DNA of 64,000 nucleotides from Vicinamibacterales bacterium (lineage in GTDB: Bacteria > Acidobacteriota > Vicinamibacteria > Vicinamibacterales > UBA2999): positions 1 to 64,000 of the forward strand of contig JAWKHS010000003.1 of the NCBI GenBank assembly GCA_041394705.1, written 5' to 3'. A model generated the notes under the pieces. The model saw nothing but the letters and a program-made list of their open reading frames with translations, made no database searches and was not told the origin of the DNA. Below, one piece after another: positions 9,234-17,225 of this stretch. Position 1 is the stretch's first letter. Each line of letters begins with the position of its first letter. The translations under genes and the position numbers were made by a program.

Positions 9234-12224
9234 ATGACACAGACAACGAAGGCGCGAGTCACGATCACGATGCTCGTCGCGGCCGTTGGCGCGGCGGTGG
9301 CCCTGGTGGGCCATCGCTCGCTGGCCGGACGATGGACGCAGTTCGGGTTCGACGACGACTGGGAGCAGGAGGCCGCGGAGGCCGGATCGGGTGAGGCGGA
9401 GCTGCCGCCGGCGCTCGGCCAGCACATCGAGCGGCTCTCGAGGGCGCTGCCCGGCAACTCCGGCGAGTCTCGCGAGGGTCCCGGCGCGTATGGCGACGCC
9501 CACTTCGAGGCGCTCGCGTACCCGGATACCGATATCCCGCTCGTCCGCCTCAACGAGACGCGGCGGGCGTTCGGCCGGGTGCTGGGGCGTGGGTACGGCC
9601 GCGGCGGCCGGCGCGGCGACGCCTGGGTCAGCGTCGGCCCGTCCGAGGCGCTGTATCCGGCGAGCGACTTCCGCAATTCATCCAGCTACGTGCCGGCCGA
9701 GTACGTGGCCGGCGGGCGGGCGACGGCGCTGGCGATCGACCCGAACTGCGGGCGGCGCGCGGGCCGCGACGACGAGGACGACGACGATGACGACCCGGGC
9801 CGCGGGTTCGGCGATCGCGGACAGAGCCGCGGCCGGTGCCGCCTGTGGATGTTCGCCGCCGGGGGCGGCGTCTGGCGCACCGACAACGCACTGAGCGGCC
9901 GGCCGCGCTGGCGCTTCGTCTCGGGCGCCTTCGGGATGAACTCCGGCAGCGCGCTCGCCCTGGATCCGAACGATCCGGACGCCGACACGATCTACGCCGG
10001 CACGGGCGAAGCGAATGCGTCCGGCGACTCGGCCGCCGGGGCCGGCCTCTACAAGTCCACCAACGGCGGCAACACCTGGACCGGGCCCATCGGCGCCGCG
10101 GTCTTCGCCGGCCGCGCCATCGCCAGCATCGCGATCGCGCCGGGCGCGCCCAACGTGCTGTACGTGGCCACGACGCGCGGCGTGGCCGGCGTGTCGTCGG
10201 TGAGCGGCGGCGCCGTGTCGCTCATCCCGGGCGCGGCGCCGTGGGGGCTCTACAAGTCCACCGACGGCGGCGCGACGTGGACCTTCCTGCACAACGGCGC
10301 GCCGGCAGCCGACCAGTGCGACACGGTGGCCGAGGCCACGGCCGCGGGCACGCCGTGCTCGCTGCGCGGCGTCCGGCGCATCGCGCTCGACCCCGGCGAC
10401 CCCGCTACCGTCTACGCCTCGTCGTACTCGCGCGGCGTCTGGCGATCGGCCGACGGCGGCGCCACATGGGCCCAGATCTACACCTCGCTGAACGCGGCCG
10501 ACGCGAACATGCGCGCCGAGTTCGCCGTGACCGCGCTCGCGGCCGGCACGACGCGGATGTACGTCTACGAGGGGTCCACGGGCGCGTCCGCGTCCACGAC
10601 GGCCCGCCTCTTCCGAAGCGACGACGCGACGGCGGCGACGCCCGCCTTCGTCGGCCTCACGAGCAACGACCCGGCCGATCCCGGCTACGCCACCTACAAC
10701 CTGTGCACGGGCCAGTGCTGGTACGACAACTTCGTCTACACGCCGGCCGGGCATCCCGACGTGGTCTACATCGGGGGCTCCTACAGCTACGGCGAGGCCT
10801 TCTCGAACAAGCGGGGCGTCGTCCTCTCCACCGATGCCGGCGTGTCGGCGACGGACATGACGATGGACGCCACCGATCCGGTCCATCCGAACGGCCTGCA
10901 CCCCGACCAGCACGCGCTCGTCACCAACCCCGGGAATCCCTTCCAGTTCTTCGAGGTGAACGACGGCGGCCTCATGCGCTCGAACGGGGCCTTCGCCGAC
11001 GCATCGGCCTGGTGTGACGACAGGAGCCTGGCCGACCCGCAGCTCAGCCGCTGCCGGCAGCTGCTCTCGCGCGTGCCGGCGCAGCTGACGGGGCTCAACC
11101 GGGGCCTGCAGACGCTGCAGTTCCAGAGCCTGTCGCTGAGCCCGTTCAACCCCCGCCTGCTCCAGGGCGGCACGCAGGACAACGGCACGTGGCAGTCCAC
11201 GTCGCGGCGGTCGCTGTGGCGGAACACCATGATCGGCGACGGCGGGCAGTCGGGCTTCGACGCCGCGGTGCCGAACTTCCGGTTCCACACGTTCTTCAAC
11301 GCCACGCCCGACATCAACCTCTCCGACGGGGCGATGGCCGCCTGGAACTGGATCGGCGATCAGATCTTCGGCACCGAGCCGCAGGCGTTCTACGTGCCGA
11401 TCATCACCGACCCGAAGGTCAGCCGGACGATGTTCGTGGGCACGGGCCACGTGTGGCGGACCAAGACGTGGGGCATGGGTACCTCGACGCCGGACGAACA
11501 CACCACGCGCTGCAACGAGTGGTTCGGCGTCTTCGACGACTTCTGCGGCGACTGGCTGCCGATGGGCGCCGTGAACTACGTGCCGCTGCCGTTCCCGAAC
11601 CTCCCGGCGCCCTCGAGCTACTCGGCCACGCGGCTCACCGCGTCGGGCGCGCTCTATGGCACCGATCGCGCGGGCGGCAACGTGGCCGCCATCGAGCGGG
11701 CGGCGGGCGACACGTCCACCCTCTGGGCGGCGACGTCGACCGGCCGTGTGTTCATCTCGACCAACGTGGACGCCGAGCCCTTCAGCGCCGTCACCTACAC
11801 GCGCCTCGACAGCCTGGCCGCCAACGATCCGAACCGGTTCGTCACCGGCATCTACGTCGACCCGGCCGACGCGAACCACGCCTGGATCGCCTACTCCGGC
11901 TTCTCGGCGACCACGCCCACCACGCCCGGCCACGTGTTCGACGTGCGCTACGACCCGAACGCGGGCACGGCCACGTGGACCGACGTCAGCTTCGATCTCG
12001 GGGACATCCCGATCACGGACGTCGTGCGCGACGATCTCCGCGGCGACCTGTACGCGGCCAGCGACTTCGGCGTCTACCGGCTCCTCGCCGGCGACGACTC
12101 ATGGACGCTCGCGGCCGCCGGCATGCCGGCCGTGGAAGTGGCGGGCCTCACGATCCACGGACCGTCCCGGCGCCTGTACGCGGCGACCCACGGCCTGGGT
12201 GCGTGGCTGCTGACGCTGCGCTAG
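9234..12224 (+). CDS. Secreted BNR/Asp-box, sortilin-type beta-propeller protein
   Basis: 996 residues. N-terminal hydrophobic signal (residues 8-26). Asp-box motifs (S-x-[DN]-G-G-x-T-W) appear as YKSTNGGNTW, YKSTDGGATW and WRSADGGATW, with further propeller strands to the C-terminus, so a large VPS10/sialidase-type propeller (7-10 blades) is expected. Such proteins are often glycan-active or adhesive, but no catalytic set is recognisable here. Around residues 183-205 an acidic tract (DDEDDDDDDPGR) interrupts the fold and could be a Ca2+ or surface loop. Four Cys occur near WCDDRSLADPQLSRC. The ATG at 9234 is preceded by GGGAG, and the signal peptide begins there. Confidence 0.85.
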   Translation: MTQTTKARVTITMLVAAVGAAVALVGHRSLAGRWTQFGFDDDWEQEAAEAGSGEAELPPALGQHIERLSRALPGNSGESREGPGAYGDAHFEALAYPDTDIPLVRLNETRRAFGRVLGRGYGRGGRRGDAWVSVGPSEALYPASDFRNSSSYVPAEYVAGGRATALAIDPNCGRRAGRDDEDDDDDDPGRGFGDRGQSRGRCRLWMFAAGGGVWRTDNALSGRPRWRFVSGAFGMNSGSALALDPNDPDADTIYAGTGEANASGDSAAGAGLYKSTNGGNTWTGPIGAAVFAGRAIASIAIAPGAPNVLYVATTRGVAGVSSVSGGAVSLIPGAAPWGLYKSTDGGATWTFLHNGAPAADQCDTVAEATAAGTPCSLRGVRRIALDPGDPATVYASSYSRGVWRSADGGATWAQIYTSLNAADANMRAEFAVTALAAGTTRMYVYEGSTGASASTTARLFRSDDATAATPAFVGLTSNDPADPGYATYNLCTGQCWYDNFVYTPAGHPDVVYIGGSYSYGEAFSNKRGVVLSTDAGVSATDMTMDATDPVHPNGLHPDQHALVTNPGNPFQFFEVNDGGLMRSNGAFADASAWCDDRSLADPQLSRCRQLLSRVPAQLTGLNRGLQTLQFQSLSLSPFNPRLLQGGTQDNGTWQSTSRRSLWRNTMIGDGGQSGFDAAVPNFRFHTFFNATPDINLSDGAMAAWNWIGDQIFGTEPQAFYVPIITDPKVSRTMFVGTGHVWRTKTWGMGTSTPDEHTTRCNEWFGVFDDFCGDWLPMGAVNYVPLPFPNLPAPSSYSATRLTASGALYGTDRAGGNVAAIERAAGDTSTLWAATSTGRVFISTNVDAEPFSAVTYTRLDSLAANDPNRFVTGIYVDPADANHAWIAYSGFSATTPTTPGHVFDVRYDPNAGTATWTDVSFDLGDIPITDVVRDDLRGDLYAASDFGVYRLLAGDDSWTLAAAGMPAVEVAGLTIHGPSRRLYAATHGLGAWLLTLR

Positions 12225-12242
12225 ATGCGGTGTCCGGTGCGT

Positions 12243-12262
12243 CCGGGTCCTTCGGGGCCCGG
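12243..12262 (+). terminator. Hairpin with UUCG tetraloop after the BNR gene
   Basis: CCGGGTCC-TTCG-GGGCCCGG: 8 bp including one G-U pair, closed by the very stable UUCG loop, 18 nt after the TAG. No T-tract. Confidence 0.55.
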
Positions 12263-12332
12263 TCCACCGGCCTGTGACGAACGCGGGGACGGCGGTCAAA
12301 TACGAGTGCTGGTAGTAGCGGGATCCACTGCC

Positions 12333-12338
12333 TATACT
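12333..12338 (+). promoter_or_regulatory. -10-like TATACT upstream of the M20 gene
   Basis: TATACT lies in the 300-bp gap. The -35 region is weak. If used, it would give a leader of about 180 nt containing the inverted repeat at 12364-12399; the closer TACGCT at 12511 is an alternative. Confidence 0.35.
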
Positions 12339-12363
12339 CGCCGTCACCACACCACCACAGCCA

Positions 12364-12399
12364 CCGGTCGCCGCACGCCCTGGCGGGTGCGGTGACCGG
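12364..12399. repeat. 13-bp inverted repeat in the M20 upstream region
   Basis: CCGGTCGCCGCAC and GTGCGGTGACCGG pair over 13 positions (one G-U), with a 10-nt loop. It may be a second terminator for the BNR gene or a leader hairpin of the M20 gene. The rest of the gap (12225-12524) shows only the two -10-like boxes and the UUCG hairpin. Confidence 0.5.
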
Positions 12400-12510
12400 A
12401 CCGGCTGTGCGCCTCCCGGCTCCTTGCTCATCGAGTCTCTGTGCGACGACGCACCGGCGTCTGGTGGCCGGCCGGAGGCGCCCCGCGCCGTTCCGACTCA
12501 GCCGCTGTAG

Positions 12511-12516
12511 TACGCT
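12511..12516 (+). promoter_or_regulatory. -10 hexamer TACGCT of the M20 peptidase gene
   Basis: Eight bases before the ATG at 12525, with no Shine-Dalgarno site between; consistent with a leaderless start. Confidence 0.45.
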
Positions 12517-12524
12517 GCCGCGTC

Positions 12525-13934
12525 ATGACATCGCGCGTCGGGACGACTTCGGTGTGGGTGGCCGCCGTGGCCGTCTGCGTGGCCTCGGACGCCGCGGCGC
12601 AATCGCGGCCCTCGCCCGACGACGCCGCCCACCGCGCCATCTACCGCGAGCTCATCGAGATCGACTCGTCGCCCGCTGGCGGCGGCGAGGCGCGGGCGGC
12701 CGCGACCGTTGGCGCACGGCTGTTGCGCGCGGGCTTCGCGCCAGAGACCGTGGACGTGAATGGCCCCGTGCCCGCCTGCCAGAACGTCGTCGCGACGCTG
12801 GCCGGCCGGAACCGCGACGCGCCCCCACTGCTGCTGCTGGCGCACCTCGATGTCGTGAACGCCCGCCGCGAGGACTGGACGCACGATCCGTTCGTGCTGC
12901 GTGAGGAGGGCGGCTTCTTCTTCGGCCGTGGCACCCTCGACAACAAGGCCGGCGCGTCGGTGCTCGTGGCCAACATGGTCAATTGGAAGCGGGACGGCTT
13001 CGTGCCCGCGCGCGACCTCGTGATGGTCCTCACCTGCGATGAAGAGACGACGGCCGAGCAGGGGATGCAGTGGGTGCTGGCGCACCACCCGCGGCTGCGC
13101 ACGGCGGAATACGCGCTGAACACCGACGCCGGCGGCGTCACCCGCACCGACGCGGGACGCTACGTGGTGAGCACCCAGGCGGCCGAGAAGGTCTACGCGA
13201 CCTTCACGCTGACGGCCACCAACCCCGGCGGCCACTCGTCGGCGCCCCGCCCGGACAACGCCATCTACGCCCTCGCGGGCGCCCTGCAGCGCCTGGCCGC
13301 GTACCGATTCCCCGTGGGGTACAACGACGTCACGCGCGAGAGCTTCGCACGGCGCGCGCCGCTCGAGTCCGGCGCCCTGGCCGCCGACCTGGCGGCCGCA
13401 GGCCGCGGCGAGACGTCGGGCGATGCGCTGGACCGGCTGGCGCGCCTGCCCCACGAGAACGCCCAGCTGCGCACGACGTGCGTCGCCACGATGCTGGCGG
13501 GCGGGCACGCGGAGAATGCGCTGCCGCAGTCGGCTACCGCCACCGTGAACTGCCGCATCCTGCCCGGCGAGTCGATCGCGGCCATCACGGCGCAGATCAC
13601 GGCGGTCGTGGACGATTCCACCATCGCGGTGGCCCTGACCTACGAGCCCGTGGCCAGTCCGCCCTCGCCGCTCCGCGCCGACGTGATGCGCGCCATCGAG
13701 CGCCTGAGCGGGGAATTCTGGCCCGGGAGCGCCGTGGTGCCGGGCATGTCGAACGGCGCCACCGACGGCCTCTACCTCCGCAACGCGGGCGTGCCCGTCT
13801 ACGGCGTGGCCGCGCTCTTCCTTCAGGACGAGGACGACTTCGCGCACGGCTTGAACGAGCGGCTGCCGGTCGCGTCGCTCTATCAGGCGCGCGAGTTCTG
13901 GGATCGCCTCGTCCGCTCGCTCGCGGCGCAGTAG
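12525..13934 (+). CDS. Exported M20-family metallopeptidase (dipeptidase/carboxypeptidase type)
   Basis: 469 residues. Signal peptide 1-26 (..VCVASDAAAQ). M20 di-zinc motifs occur in order: AHLDVV (His ligand and catalytic-loop Asp, about 107-109), GRGTLDNKAG (bridging Asp, about 139), and TCDEETTAEQG (catalytic Glu and ligand Glu, about 171-173). The dimerisation domain follows (NPGGHSSAPRPDNA, with the conserved His) and FAHGLNERLPV supplies the last ligand His. Likely cleaves small peptides in the periplasm. The start at 12525 is favoured over an in-frame GTG at 12441 because the latter adds an Arg/Trp-rich stretch before the signal peptide. Convergent with the small gene at 14120. Confidence 0.92.
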   Translation: MTSRVGTTSVWVAAVAVCVASDAAAQSRPSPDDAAHRAIYRELIEIDSSPAGGGEARAAATVGARLLRAGFAPETVDVNGPVPACQNVVATLAGRNRDAPPLLLLAHLDVVNARREDWTHDPFVLREEGGFFFGRGTLDNKAGASVLVANMVNWKRDGFVPARDLVMVLTCDEETTAEQGMQWVLAHHPRLRTAEYALNTDAGGVTRTDAGRYVVSTQAAEKVYATFTLTATNPGGHSSAPRPDNAIYALAGALQRLAAYRFPVGYNDVTRESFARRAPLESGALAADLAAAGRGETSGDALDRLARLPHENAQLRTTCVATMLAGGHAENALPQSATATVNCRILPGESIAAITAQITAVVDDSTIAVALTYEPVASPPSPLRADVMRAIERLSGEFWPGSAVVPGMSNGATDGLYLRNAGVPVYGVAALFLQDEDDFAHGLNERLPVASLYQAREFWDRLVRSLAAQ

Positions 13935-14085
13935 ACGCCGCGCACACGACGAGTGGCCCGCGCGGGCGGTCTCCTGACCGGGCGGTGAACGCGAGGACGC
14001 CGATCGTCCGCATGCGCGGCACCGGGCGCCTGGAGTCGGGTGGGGAATGACGGTGAGCCGGAGCCCCCGGGACGACGACATGTGA

Positions 14086-14108
14086 CACACCCCGGGGGCG
14101 GGGGTGTG
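14086..14108. terminator. Convergent-gene hairpin
   Basis: CACACCCC-GGGGGCG-GGGGTGTG, 8-bp stem, 7-nt loop, between the stop of the M20 gene (13934) and that of the minus-strand small protein (14120). Confidence 0.5.
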
Positions 14109-14119
14109 ACGGCGCGTGC

Positions 14120-14494
14120 CTACTGCTGGTCGTGAATCGTGATCTCCGAGGCCACGCGGTCGTTGCCGGCCCCGCGGTACTTCACGATCACTTGCGTGCC
14201 CTTGGCATTGGCCAGACCGGCCACGCCGCTCCGCCCGCCGATCACCTTGGTGGCGTCGTCGTAGCGGAGCGATTCGCTCGTGCCGTCGGCGGTCTTGACG
14301 ACGAGCGTCTTGGTGGTGGCGTTGACGCTCTCGAGCTGCCCCTGGATCGTCATCGCCATGTCCGACGGCTGGGCGTGTTCCTGGGCCAGCGGCGTGGGAC
14401 GTGGAGGTGGCGCCTGGGCCAGCGCCGAGGTGGCGAGGCAGGCGGTAGCGAGCGCCAGAACGGGACCCGCGACGTTGGAACGGCACACTTTCAT
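14120..14494 (-). CDS. Small periplasmic beta-rich protein of unknown function
   Basis: 124 residues. A signal peptide (1-27, ATSALAQA) precedes a compact beta domain with the pattern GQLESVNATTKTLVVKTADG, then RYDDATKVIGG and VIVKYRGAGND. This alternation of strands resembles the DUF5666-like/OB-type small domains that many Gram-negatives export, but the match is by pattern only. A GGAGGAGG site sits 9 nt before the ATG, one of the strongest in the window, suggesting good expression. Divergent from the M48-like gene at 14666. Function unknown. Confidence 0.75.
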   Translation of the reverse strand: MKVCRSNVAGPVLALATACLATSALAQAPPPRPTPLAQEHAQPSDMAMTIQGQLESVNATTKTLVVKTADGTSESLRYDDATKVIGGRSGVAGLANAKGTQVIVKYRGAGNDRVASEITIHDQQ

Positions 14495-14645
14495 GGGCGT
14501 ATCCCTCCTCCCATGGTCAGCAGCCAAGTCCGTGCCAGGCGCGCGGCACGGCGAGTCCGGCGCCTGGCGGTGCACGTGAGGTCCGCCGGGGGAAGGACGC
14601 TGTAGCAAAAGACGTCGGGACACCGGCCAGTCTTTCTCCAGCCGG

Positions 14646-14651
14646 TAAAAT
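14646..14651 (+). promoter_or_regulatory. -10 hexamer TAAAAT of the M48-like gene
   Basis: 14 nt before the ATG at 14666, with no ribosome site in between; a very short leader (about 7 nt) is implied. Confidence 0.45.
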
Positions 14652-14665
14652 ACACACGCCCGCTC

Positions 14666-15202
14666 ATGTCACGCGCACGATCGCTCCGCGTGGGCGCCCG
14701 CCGGCGGGGTGGCCTCCGATGGCGACGGATCGCCATCGCGCTGCTGTCGCTCCCGGTGATTGCCCTGACGGCCGGTTCCGCCCTGGCGAAGGCGCGGAGC
14801 TCGGGACGGCAGGCGTCGGTGCGGCGCCTGCAGGGCGTGACCGACGCCATCCGGCAGCGCCTGGGCATCGATCGCGACGTGACCGTCGCCATCGTGCCGA
14901 AGAATCCGTACTTCGTGTCGGTCGACGCGCCCACGGCGCCCGAGGGCGCGTTCATCCTTCGAGTCGAAGACCGCTGGCTGCGACGCCTGTCCGAGGACGA
15001 GATGGAGGCGGCCCTGGCCCACGAGCTCGGGCACGTCTGGATCTTCACCCACCATCCGTACCTCCAGACCGAGCTGCTCGCCAACCAGGTGGCCATGCGG
15101 GCCGTCAGCCGGGATGCCCTCGCCCGTGTCTACGGGAAGGTGTGGGCGGACGGCGTGAAGGGCGACCTCGCGTCGTTCCTCGGCGCGGCCGACCAGCAGT
15201 AG
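14666..15202 (+). CDS. Small membrane-anchored or exported M48-like zinc metalloprotease
   Basis: 178 residues. A basic N-terminus and a hydrophobic segment (21-41) act as signal or anchor. The zinc motif HELGHVWIF (about 119-127) is followed by a candidate third ligand Glu in YLQTELLANQVAM (about 135). This is the gluzincin/M48 arrangement, but the protein is far shorter than HtpX or BepA/LoiP proteins. Residues 46-105 form an alpha/beta lead-in (VTVAIVPKNPYFVSV, ILRVEDRWLRRLSEDEMEAALA) as in minimal M48 domains. A role in envelope protein turnover is inferred. Its stop is 15 nt from the convergent DsbD-like gene. Confidence 0.8.
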   Translation: MSRARSLRVGARRRGGLRWRRIAIALLSLPVIALTAGSALAKARSSGRQASVRRLQGVTDAIRQRLGIDRDVTVAIVPKNPYFVSVDAPTAPEGAFILRVEDRWLRRLSEDEMEAALAHELGHVWIFTHHPYLQTELLANQVAMRAVSRDALARVYGKVWADGVKGDLASFLGAADQQ

Positions 15203-15217
15203 CCGCCGTTCCGCCGT

Positions 15218-15709
15218 CTAGGGCTGCACGTGCAGGCGCCACGTCGCCGTCGCGCGCGCGGGCGGGAAGCAGACGCGGTCGTTGCACGCCTGGTAGCGCA
15301 GGACCGCGGGCACCGACAGATCCCCGGCCACCGACGCGGCGAGCGACAGCGTCACGGCGATCTCGAACTCGGGCCCGAGCACCGCAAGCGCCTCGGCGCG
15401 CCCCGCCTGCGTCAGGTCGGTCGGCACGGGATAGGTGATGCCCGTCACGGTGACGCCGTCCGTCGGGTCCACCGAAAGCACCGTGGGAATGAGCAACGGG
15501 TCCCTGGGCTCGTGGGCCTGCACGTGGACGTCCCTCGGCAGGCGGACCTTCAGGAGGACGTCCACGGCCGCACCGGGCGCGATGGCCGTGGCCGCGACCA
15601 CCGGCTCGACCTTGGCCCGCGGCCGGGTGGTCTGGGCCGCCGCCAGGACGGGCAGGGCGAGGAGGGCCGCCGCGCAGGCGGCCCGGACGAGGCGAGCCGC
15701 CGCCGTCAT
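15218..15709 (-). CDS. Periplasmic DsbD alpha-domain-like protein
   Basis: 163 residues. Signal peptide 1-25 (ALLALPVLAAAQ). The rest matches the N-terminal immunoglobulin-like domain of DsbD, including the signature YQACNDRVCFPP near residue 140, whose two Cys correspond to the redox pair of DsbDalpha. The membrane (beta) and thioredoxin (gamma) parts of DsbD are absent. The gene starts inside the stop of the TlpA-like gene (ATGA overlap at 15706-15709), so the two are translationally coupled and probably exchange electrons. No electron-feeding DsbD-beta/CcdA is visible in the window. Confidence 0.85.
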   Translation of the reverse strand: MTAAARLVRAACAAALLALPVLAAAQTTRPRAKVEPVVAATAIAPGAAVDVLLKVRLPRDVHVQAHEPRDPLLIPTVLSVDPTDGVTVTGITYPVPTDLTQAGRAEALAVLGPEFEIAVTLSLAASVAGDLSVPAVLRYQACNDRVCFPPARATATWRLHVQP

Positions 15710-16941
15710 CGCGACCTCGCGGGTTCGGCCAGCAGCTTCTCCACGAGCTCCGTGATCTCGTGCTCGGCCCTCGTGTAGAACTCGCCGCTGCCGGGACTCG
15801 GGAAGCCGGCATGGATGGCGCGCACCCGGCCGTCGCGCCCCACGACGAATGTCGTGGGGAAGGCATTCAGGTTCTCGGCCTGCGGCATCTTGTCGTTCAG
15901 CTCGTCCGGTTCGCCCGGCAGGAGGAACGTGTACTCGAGACCGTAGGTCTGGATGAACGCCCGGAGCCGCGTCGGGTTCTTCAGCTGATCGCCCTCCTCG
16001 AACGAGAGGCCGACCACCTCGAGGCCCTTGGCGCGGTACTTCGCGTAGAGGGCCGCCAGGAACGGCGCCTCGTCGTGGCAGTTCGGGCACCAGCTCCCGC
16101 CGATGCTCACGAGCAGCACCTTGCCCACGAACCTCGGGTCGGTGTGGCTCACGACGTGTCCGTCGAGATCGGGGAAGCTGAAGCGCAGCGGCTCGGCGGG
16201 GTCCTTCATGCGCGTGTGCAGGGCGGGATCGGTGGGCGTGCCGATCTCGGCCGCGCGGCTGGCCGAGGCCTTCGCCGCCACCAGGGCCGGCTGGCCGTTC
16301 TGCGACAGGGCCAGCGTGCCGTCGGCGTTCGGCGTGACTTCGAGCCGGAGCGGCCGGGCCCCCGAGAAGTGGCCGAGCACGAAGCGCCCGTCACGCCAGA
16401 CGCCGGTCAGTGTCCCCGTGTCACCGTCCACGCGCAGGATGGTGGCCTCCACCTGGTCGCCCGACTGCGTGGCCAGGAAGCGCCAGGCCGTCTCGCCCTT
16501 GTTGCTCTTCGCCTGCACGATCCAGGTACCGGCAATCGACGGGGCCGTCGCGGTGGCGGACGGCGCCGCCGAGGCGCGCACGGCGCTGAAGGGCAGTGGC
16601 CCGCCGCGCGCGCGGACGTACTCGCCGATGAGACGGCCTTCCTCGAGCGTGGCCCGCAGCGTGGTGGCGTACTGGTCGAACCGGAACGTCAGGCGGGACC
16701 CGTCGGCCGAGGCCGAGGTCGACGTGATGCGCCGCTCCCCGTTGAAGAACGACGCCTGGAGGCCGGCGCCGCCCGCGGCGACCTCGAACGGGAACGGCAC
16801 GTCGAGGCCGTTCACGACGACGGTGGCGTCCCACCGTCCGGCCGCGCCGGCCTCCTGGGCGTCCGCCCTGCCGTGTCCGAGGACGAGCGCGCCGACGAGG
16901 ACGAGCGCCGCGGTGGGTCGTGCCGGAAGAGCCCTGCTCAT
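15706..16941 (-). CDS. TlpA-like thioredoxin with long N-terminal extension, periplasmic
   Basis: 411 residues. Signal peptide 1-28. Residues 30-240 hold two beta-rich repeats (GRWDATVVVNGLDVPFPFEV.. and GTWIVQAKSNKGETAWRF..) of unknown family, each resembling a lipocalin-like small-molecule module. The C-terminal TlpA/AhpC-type thioredoxin domain (about 255-405) carries WCPNC near residue 284 and the cis-Pro loop AFPTTFVV. It likely reduces or oxidises thiols in the envelope. An AGGAG site lies 8 nt before the ATG. Upstream is a leader with an intrinsic terminator on the same strand (16989-17020), so attenuation is possible. Confidence 0.88.
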   Translation of the reverse strand: MSRALPARPTAALVLVGALVLGHGRADAQEAGAAGRWDATVVVNGLDVPFPFEVAAGGAGLQASFFNGERRITSTSASADGSRLTFRFDQYATTLRATLEEGRLIGEYVRARGGPLPFSAVRASAAPSATATAPSIAGTWIVQAKSNKGETAWRFLATQSGDQVEATILRVDGDTGTLTGVWRDGRFVLGHFSGARPLRLEVTPNADGTLALSQNGQPALVAAKASASRAAEIGTPTDPALHTRMKDPAEPLRFSFPDLDGHVVSHTDPRFVGKVLLVSIGGSWCPNCHDEAPFLAALYAKYRAKGLEVVGLSFEEGDQLKNPTRLRAFIQTYGLEYTFLLPGEPDELNDKMPQAENLNAFPTTFVVGRDGRVRAIHAGFPSPGSGEFYTRAEHEITELVEKLLAEPARSR

Positions 16942-16988
16942 GATCGATCTCCTGACTGCTGCCGTGTGGACGCGCGACAAACGAAAAA

Positions 16989-17020
16989 CGGCCCGGAAGA
17001 CTGGGAAGCCTTCCGGGCCG
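16989..17020 (-). terminator. Intrinsic terminator in the leader of the TlpA-like gene
   Basis: Read on the minus strand: CGGCCCGGAAG, a 10-nt loop, CTTCCGGGCCG (perfect 11-bp stem), then TTTTTCGTTTGT. This is the only classical stem-plus-U-tract terminator I see in the window. It lies 48 nt upstream of the TlpA start rather than after a gene. Confidence 0.8.
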
Positions 17021-17051
17021 GATGCGGGAACCTGGTCGTGTTGGGGGAGTG

Positions 17052-17141
17052 CTAGAGGGGCACGATCCACGAGGACGCAGCGCGGCAGTCGGAGGCCTGT
17101 TCTCCGGTGCTTCGACACGCGCAGGTCTGGCTCGCGAACAC
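17052..17141 (-). CDS. Candidate 29-residue leader peptide (three Cys) upstream of the TlpA terminator
   Basis: A GTG at 17141-17139 opens 29 sense codons ending in TAG: it begins VFASQTCACRSTGEQASDC and ends SSWIVPL. The GTG is 9 nt downstream of a GATAAG -10, which fits the leaderless spacing seen elsewhere in this window. Three Cys codons (7, 9, 19) precede a terminator and then a thiol-redox gene. Mycobacterial cysteine-responsive leader peptides are a known analogue in architecture, not in sequence. No antiterminator structure is obvious, so this remains a hypothesis; the transcript could equally be a small RNA. Confidence 0.3.
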   Translation of the reverse strand: MFASQTCACRSTGEQASDCRAASSWIVPL

Positions 17142-17150
17142 GATGGTCCG

Positions 17151-17180
17151 CTTATCCCACGCGGTGCCTGGCGCTGTCAA
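17151..17180 (-). promoter_or_regulatory. Sigma70-type promoter for the TlpA leader
   Basis: Minus strand TTGACA (17180-17175), 18-nt spacer, GATAAG (17156-17151). It has the best -35 match noted in the window. Predicted transcription start is near 17144, so a terminated transcript would be about 160 nt. Confidence 0.6.
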
Positions 17181-17209
17181 CTGACGCGTGATCGGCCGGA
17201 CGGACGCGA

Positions 17210-17215
17210 TACCCT
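17210..17215 (+). promoter_or_regulatory. -10 hexamer TACCCT of the K+ channel gene
   Basis: Ten bases before the ATG at 17226, with no ribosome site; leaderless or nearly so. Confidence 0.35.
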
Positions 17216-17225
17216 GTGCCGACCC

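Noticed and set aside
9628..9891. Minus-strand 87-codon frame in the BNR gene
   Set aside because: Arg-rich shadow with no start signal.
12441..13934. Longer M20 frame from GTG 12441
   Set aside because: The added 28 residues are Arg/Trp-rich and would precede the signal peptide; the GTG lies in a small GTGCG/CGCAC hairpin.
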